This document shows, one piece after another, positions 60,494 to 64,000 of a stretch of DNA of 64,000 nt. A program made the position numbers and the translations under genes. The notes under the pieces were generated by a model, which worked only from the letters and a program-made list of their open reading frames with translations, did no database searches and was not told the DNA's origin. Source of the DNA: CAVZBW01 sp963773635. Its GTDB lineage: Bacteria; Actinomycetota; Acidimicrobiia; Acidimicrobiales; RAAP-2. The stretch spans positions 372,001-436,000 of the forward strand of contig CAVZBW010000002.1 of NCBI GenBank assembly GCA_963773635.1, written 5' to 3'. The stretch's first letter is position 1, and each line of letters opens with the position of its first letter.

Positions 60494-62125
60494 TCAGGCC
60501 ACATCGTTGCCATAGAGGTCGAGGAGGCGCACCCGCGCCGCCTGCAGCCGTTCGAGCAGGACGCCCGACACCCGCTGCAAGAGCGCGTACCCGAGGGCCG
60601 GATCGGCGTCCGCCTTGGAACGCAGGCACGCCGCGTCGAGCGCGATCGCTCCGACGGGATCGACCGCCCTCGCGTCGAAGTGCCAGCGGTACGGCGGGAT
60701 GAGCCAGCTCCACCCGACGGCGGCCCCGGGACCCACCGTCTCGATGATGATCGGGCCACGCCCCGGCGCATGCACCTCGATGGCCACGCGCCCCCGACGG
60801 ACGAGGTAAAGGGTGTCGGCCGGCTCGCCCTCCGTCAACAGGCGCGAGCCGGGCTCGAAGGCGAGGTTGCGCGCGCAGCCCGCCACCTGGGCCACCGCGT
60901 CGCCGGGGAGCCCCGCAAGGAGGGGATGCTCGGACACGAGGTCGGCGATCGACGTCGTCACGCCGGCCCCCCAGACTCTCGAGCCGCCTGCCGCGCCGTC
61001 GGACTCTCGGATGGCGGCCGCCTCCTCGGTGATGTCGATGCCGACCGGACACCACGCGATGCAGCGCCCGCAGCCGACACAGCCGGACGTGTCGAACTGG
61101 TCCCACCAGGTCGAGAGCTTGTGGGTGAGCCACTGGCGGTATCGAGAGGAGGTGCTGGCCCGCACGGGTCCCCCGCCCATGTAGGAATGGTCGAGGTCGA
61201 AGCAGGACGCCCAGGTCCGCTCCCGCCGGACCCCGCCCGACAGATCGGTCGTGTCGCGGACGTCGCTGCAGAAGCAGGTCGGGCAGACCAGGGTGCAATT
61301 GCCGCAGGCCAGGCAGCGCTCCGCCACCTCGGCCCAACGAGGGTGCTCGAGATTGCGGGCGAGGAGGGCCGGGAGGCCCTCGGTCTCGAGCCGACGGTCG
61401 ATGGCCGCCGCCGCGCCGGCGAGCACCCGGTCACGCTCCTCGAGGTCGGGATCATTGGCGGGCTCGCTCGCCACCGAGGACATGACCTCGGCGCCGCGCA
61501 CCGAGCCGACGCGGACCAAGAAGCGGTGCCCCGCGGCGTCGTCCAACTCCGTGAGGGCCAGGTCGAAGCCCGCGTCGGCCGATGGCCCGGTGCCCATGGA
61601 CGTGCAGAAGCAGGTCCCGGCCGGCGTGCCACACTCGGCAACCACCACAAAGGCGTCGTCCCGGCGAGCCACATAGCGGGGATCGTGGGTGGTCCCGCCC
61701 TCGAGCACCCGGTCCAGCACGTCCAGGGCGGCGAGCTCACATGGCCGGGCCCCGATCATGGCGAGGGGGTTCCGGCCGGCGGCGGCGCCCGGCTCGACGA
61801 TCGTCACGGCTTCGCCTTCGACGCTTGCGTGCCACAGCTCCTGGGAGGGCGGGAACAGCTCCGACTTCCAAGAGCCGGGCCCCACGGCCCATCCGAACAG
61901 CTCGTCGTCGCCGTGGCCCCCGTGCTCGAGCCGGTATCGGCCGGGGGCCTGGGAGTCGTGCCACCCTGCAGGGAGGTCGGACACCCCCGAGACGGCTCCG
62001 GGGACGATGGCGCCGTCCCGCACGACGGGCCCCTTCGTCTCGTACCCGAGGTCGCCAAGTCGCCGGATCAGGGCGTCCAGCCCAGCGGTGTCGATGACGG
62101 CGGTCTCACCGATGACCATGCTCAC
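60494..62125 (-). CDS. hydB: Hydrogenase beta subunit (ferredoxin-type) fused to a cyclic-nucleotide-binding domain
   Basis: A 543-residue protein. Residues 1-250 are the HydB-like N-domain (ARPCELAALDVLDRVLEGGT, CGTPAGTCFC). Two 4Fe-4S motifs follow, CLACGNCTLVCPTCFC at 271-286 and CVGCGRCIAWCP at 349-360. Residues about 395-535 form a CRP-like cNMP-binding domain (LLTEGEPADTLYLVRRGRVA, IETVGPGAAVGWSWLIPPYR), not present in Pyrococcus HydB. I recall a similar fusion in mycobacterial Hyh operons. The R-x-A of the cAMP phosphate site is not obvious, so ligand binding is uncertain. GTG 62125 or ATG 62119. First gene of the operon, 29 bases after a perfect DosR-like box. Confidence 0.9.
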   Translation of the reverse strand: MSMVIGETAVIDTAGLDALIRRLGDLGYETKGPVVRDGAIVPGAVSGVSDLPAGWHDSQAPGRYRLEHGGHGDDELFGWAVGPGSWKSELFPPSQELWHASVEGEAVTIVEPGAAAGRNPLAMIGARPCELAALDVLDRVLEGGTTHDPRYVARRDDAFVVVAECGTPAGTCFCTSMGTGPSADAGFDLALTELDDAAGHRFLVRVGSVRGAEVMSSVASEPANDPDLEERDRVLAGAAAAIDRRLETEGLPALLARNLEHPRWAEVAERCLACGNCTLVCPTCFCSDVRDTTDLSGGVRRERTWASCFDLDHSYMGGGPVRASTSSRYRQWLTHKLSTWWDQFDTSGCVGCGRCIAWCPVGIDITEEAAAIRESDGAAGGSRVWGAGVTTSIADLVSEHPLLAGLPGDAVAQVAGCARNLAFEPGSRLLTEGEPADTLYLVRRGRVAIEVHAPGRGPIIIETVGPGAAVGWSWLIPPYRWHFDARAVDPVGAIALDAACLRSKADADPALGYALLQRVSGVLLERLQAARVRLLDLYGNDVA

Positions 62126-62154
62126 AGTCTGGACCAGCGGGTCGGAATTCGAAA

Positions 62155-62168
62155 GGGACCGAGGTCCC
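62155..62168. promoter_or_regulatory. DosR-like box upstream of the hydrogenase operon
   Basis: GGGACCGAGGTCCC, perfect in both arms, 29 bases upstream of the hydB GTG. A weaker second copy, TGGACCAGCGGGTC at 62130-62143, lies 25 bases away, the kind of paired layout described for mycobacterial DosR promoters. Confidence 0.65.
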
Positions 62169-62204
62169 GGGTGAAGGACGCTCGAGATCCCGCGTGGATC
62201 GCGG

Positions 62205-62975
62205 TCACTGGGTCCGTGGCTCCCAGCTGAAGAAGCGGATTGCCAGCAGGAGGCCGGCGATGCCCCACACCGCCACCACCACGACGTCGCTCCAGTGAAA
62301 CGCGGTCCCGAGGTAGCCGGCCTGCATGCCCTGGGCGAAGTGCCGCACGGGGAAGATGCGGGAGATCCACAGGATCCATGTGGGCGTGCTGTTGCCGAGC
62401 GGGATGAAGATCCCCGACAGGAACAGCAGCGGAAGGATCGTGGCGTTGACGATGGCCGCGGCGGCGTCGGCGTTGGGGATGACGGCGGTCACGGCCAGGC
62501 CGAGGGCGCAGAAGGCCGACGCGCCGACCACGAGCATCACGAGAAAGCGGATGAGGGTGACGCCCGACGGGACGTCGGCACCGTAGGCGACCCTGCCGAA
62601 GGCCGTGGTGATCGCCACCAACAGGATGGCGACCAAGAGGGCGTGCAGCACCCTCGCACCGAGGAACGAGCTGCTCGGCAGTGGCGTGCCGTTGGTGCGC
62701 TTGAGCACCCCGGCGTCCCTCTGGAAGGTCATCGACACGGCGATGTTGTTGTAACAGGCGGTGATGACCGCGAAGGAGGCCATGGCGGCGACGTAGTAGG
62801 TCGAGGACTTCACCGTGTAGCTCCCGAGGTGCACGGTGTAGTGACCGAGCAGCGACGTGAAGATCACGAGGAACATCAACGGGAAGGCGAAGGTGAAGAA
62901 GGCGGAGGCCGGGTTCCGCCAAAACGCCTTGTTCACATAGCGCACCTGCGAGAAGGCGAGCGCCATCGCCGACAC
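62205..62975 (-). CDS. ABC-2-type transporter permease (DrrB-like)
   Basis: A 256-residue protein with six hydrophobic segments: AFFTFAFPLMFLVIFTSLLG, YYVAAMASFAVITACYNNIA, LLVAILLVAITTAFGRVAYG, FLVMLVVGASAFCALGLAVT, ATILPLLFLSGIFIPLGNST and VVVVAVWGIAGLLLAIRFFS. The block SMTFQRDAGVLKRTNGTPLP is the usual E/Q-R-x-x-G-x-L-x-R-x-x-x-x-P signature of ABC-2 permeases. GTG 62975 lies 1 base after the ATPase stop. Drug, lipid or polyketide export is typical, but the substrate is unknown. Confidence 0.9.
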   Translation of the reverse strand: MSAMALAFSQVRYVNKAFWRNPASAFFTFAFPLMFLVIFTSLLGHYTVHLGSYTVKSSTYYVAAMASFAVITACYNNIAVSMTFQRDAGVLKRTNGTPLPSSSFLGARVLHALLVAILLVAITTAFGRVAYGADVPSGVTLIRFLVMLVVGASAFCALGLAVTAVIPNADAAAAIVNATILPLLFLSGIFIPLGNSTPTWILWISRIFPVRHFAQGMQAGYLGTAFHWSDVVVVAVWGIAGLLLAIRFFSWEPRTQ

Positions 62976-62976
62976 G

Positions 62977-63948
62977 TCAGCCCCTCTCCGCCGGCTCCGG
63001 GAAGGGCGCGCCCCGGCCCTGCGCATCGGAGCCACCGGTCAGCGCCAGGTACACGTCCTCGAGCGAGGGCCGGATCACCTCGAGGCCCTCGAGGTCGACG
63101 TCGTGATCGAGGGCCCACCCCGTCAGCGAGTGCAGCACGCGGACCGGGTCATCGACCGTCACCTCGACGAGCCCGTCCCGACCGGGCGTGCCGGTGACCG
63201 CAGGCGGGAGCTCCGCGCCCTCGGGGACGCGAAAGCGGATCCGCGCCCTCGCCCGGTCACGATGGCCGAGCGTGGCCGGGGGACCCTCGGCCACGATCCG
63301 ACCACCGACGATGACCGCGACGCGGTCCGCCAGGAACTGCGCCTCGTCCATGTAGTGGGTCGTGAGCAGCACCGTCTTGCCGAGCGCGGCAAGGTTCTTG
63401 ACCACGTCCCAGGCCTCGTGGCGAGCCGACGGGTCGAAGCCGGTGGTCGGCTCGTCGAGGAACAGGAGCTCCGGATCGCCCGCCAGAGCGATCGCGACGT
63501 CGAGGCGCCGCTGCTGGCCTCCGGAGAGCCGGACCACTCGATCGTCGGACTTGGCGGACAGGCCGACGAGCTCGATCACCTCGTCGACCGGCCGTGGGTG
63601 GGGGTAGAAGCCGGCGTACATGGCGATCGTCTCGCGCACGGTGAGGTATCGCTCGACCCCCGTCGACTGCAGGACGATGCCGATGCGGCTCTTGAGGCGC
63701 GCCCGCTGGCGACTGGGATCCAGACCGAGCACCGACACGTCGCCGCCGTCTCTGGCGCGAAAGCCCTCGAGGATCTCCACCGTCGTGGTCTTGCCCGCGC
63801 CGTTCGGGCCGAGCAGCGCGAAGATCTCCCCCCGGTCGATGTCGAAGTCGACGCCGTCCACGGCGGCCAATCCCCCGTAGACCTTCGTGAGCCCGCGCAC
63901 CTCGACGGCAAAGCGCGCGCCCTCGGAGGGTGTGGCGGTCATGCCCAT
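62977..63948 (-). CDS. ABC transporter ATP-binding protein (DrrA-like)
   Basis: A 323-residue ATPase: VEVRGLTKVYGGLAAVDGVD, Walker A LLGPNGAGKTTTVEILEGFR, signature VRLSGGQQRRLDVAIALAGD, Walker B LLFLDEPTTGFDPSARHEAW and switch histidine LLTTHYMDEAQFLADRVAVI. The C-terminal extension (PSLEDVYLALTGGSDAQGRG) is typical of DrrA/CcmA-type ATPases that pair with ABC-2 permeases. ATG 63948. The permease follows directly. An inverted repeat at 63986 lies upstream. Confidence 0.92.
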   Translation of the reverse strand: MGMTATPSEGARFAVEVRGLTKVYGGLAAVDGVDFDIDRGEIFALLGPNGAGKTTTVEILEGFRARDGGDVSVLGLDPSRQRARLKSRIGIVLQSTGVERYLTVRETIAMYAGFYPHPRPVDEVIELVGLSAKSDDRVVRLSGGQQRRLDVAIALAGDPELLFLDEPTTGFDPSARHEAWDVVKNLAALGKTVLLTTHYMDEAQFLADRVAVIVGGRIVAEGPPATLGHRDRARARIRFRVPEGAELPPAVTGTPGRDGLVEVTVDDPVRVLHSLTGWALDHDVDLEGLEVIRPSLEDVYLALTGGSDAQGRGAPFPEPAERG

Positions 63949-63985
63949 AGCTCCGGATGCTGACGACGACCCCGGGCCGGAGGTA

Positions 63986-63999
63986 GGGCCGAAAGGCCC
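63986..63999. promoter_or_regulatory. Inverted repeat upstream of the ABC exporter
   Basis: GGGCC-GAAA-GGCCC, 5-bp perfect arms around 4 bases, 37 bases upstream of the ATPase ATG. It resembles the DosR-like boxes with two changes per site, or may be an unrelated operator. Confidence 0.35.
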
Positions 64000-64000
64000 T

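Noticed and set aside
60386..62230. 614-codon plus-strand frame opposite hydB
   Set aside because: Shadow of the Fe-S protein. No domain and no plausible ribosome site.
1..64000. tRNA, rRNA, insertion sequences and rho-independent terminators
   Set aside because: I looked for CCA-type tRNA ends, rRNA landmarks, transposase motifs and GC hairpins with T-runs and found none I could support by eye.

Overview
This is a 64 kb stretch of high-GC chromosomal DNA from an actinomycete-type bacterium. The evidence is a mycofactocin locus, mycobacteria-like dormancy proteins, GTG/TTG starts with 4-bp GTGA/ATGA gene overlaps, and strongly GC-biased third codon positions. Acidimicrobiia or a relative is my best guess, but no rRNA or marker gene here settles it. 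I saw no tRNA, rRNA, CRISPR array, transposase or phage gene, and no gap over 300 bases without a gene.

Layout. (1) 1-2.8 kb: mycofactocin locus, with precursor mftA, a fused MftB-MftC maturase, the start of mftD, and divergent regulator mftR. (2) 2.9-15.7 kb: redox and CoA-ester catabolism, with an SDR, an epimerase-like reductase, an isochorismatase-fold protein, acetyl-CoA synthetase with an acetate transporter, an amidohydrolase, a CoA-transferase, enoyl-CoA hydratase, hydroxyacyl-CoA dehydrogenase and acyl-CoA dehydrogenase. (3) 15.8-26.4 kb: FtsH, GAPDH, a lipoprotein, phosphoketolase with a tiny partner, a GNAT protein, phosphoglycerate kinase and a FtsX/LolD-type ABC pair. (4) 26.4-35.8 kb: two WS/DGAT wax-ester/triacylglycerol synthases, a truncated PPDK-like protein with a helical partner, a DUF2267 protein, Hsp20 and a two-domain kinase-like protein. 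(5) 35.7-46.6 kb: amino-acid permease, glutamate dehydrogenase, a saccharopine-dehydrogenase-like protein, aminobutyraldehyde dehydrogenase, a class III aminotransferase and a biotin-dependent acyl-CoA carboxylase. This section carries many single-base indels. (6) 46.6-50.8 kb: phosphoribosyltransferase/hydrolase fusion, PRPP synthetase, CBS protein, DUF1918 protein and an alpha/beta hydrolase. (7) 50.8-54.6 kb: archease-like protein, CstR-like regulator, methyltransferase, sulfide:quinone-oxidoreductase-like flavoprotein, TusE/DsrC and DsrE proteins. (8) 54.6-62.1 kb: membrane-anchored HtrA protease and a complete group 3b-type [NiFe] hydrogenase operon with maturation genes. (9) 62.2-64 kb: a DrrAB-like ABC exporter.

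The most interesting reading is that 17.8-62.2 kb looks like a dormancy/hypoxia regulon. A 14-bp palindrome close to the core of the mycobacterial DosR box (GGGACY-nn-RGTCCC) recurs in the intergenic regions of ftsH/gap, the phosphoketolase operon, pgk, the PPDK-like operon, hsp20, gdhA, the CBS/DUF1918 pair, the flavoprotein and the hydrogenase. Several of these genes resemble members of the Mycobacterium DosR regulon (HspX, Rv2004c, Rv0571c, Rv2626c, Rv0569, Tgs1, Hyh hydrogenase). No dosR/dosS gene lies in the window. Together the genes would let a cell dispose of reductant as H2, run substrate-level phosphorylation, store lipid and handle sulfide or persulfide when respiration stalls.

Sequence quality matters here. 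About a dozen genes carry frameshifts, nearly all extra single bases, concentrated at 34.7-45.3 kb. I treat them as probably assembly or base-calling errors in real genes and give whole-gene spans.
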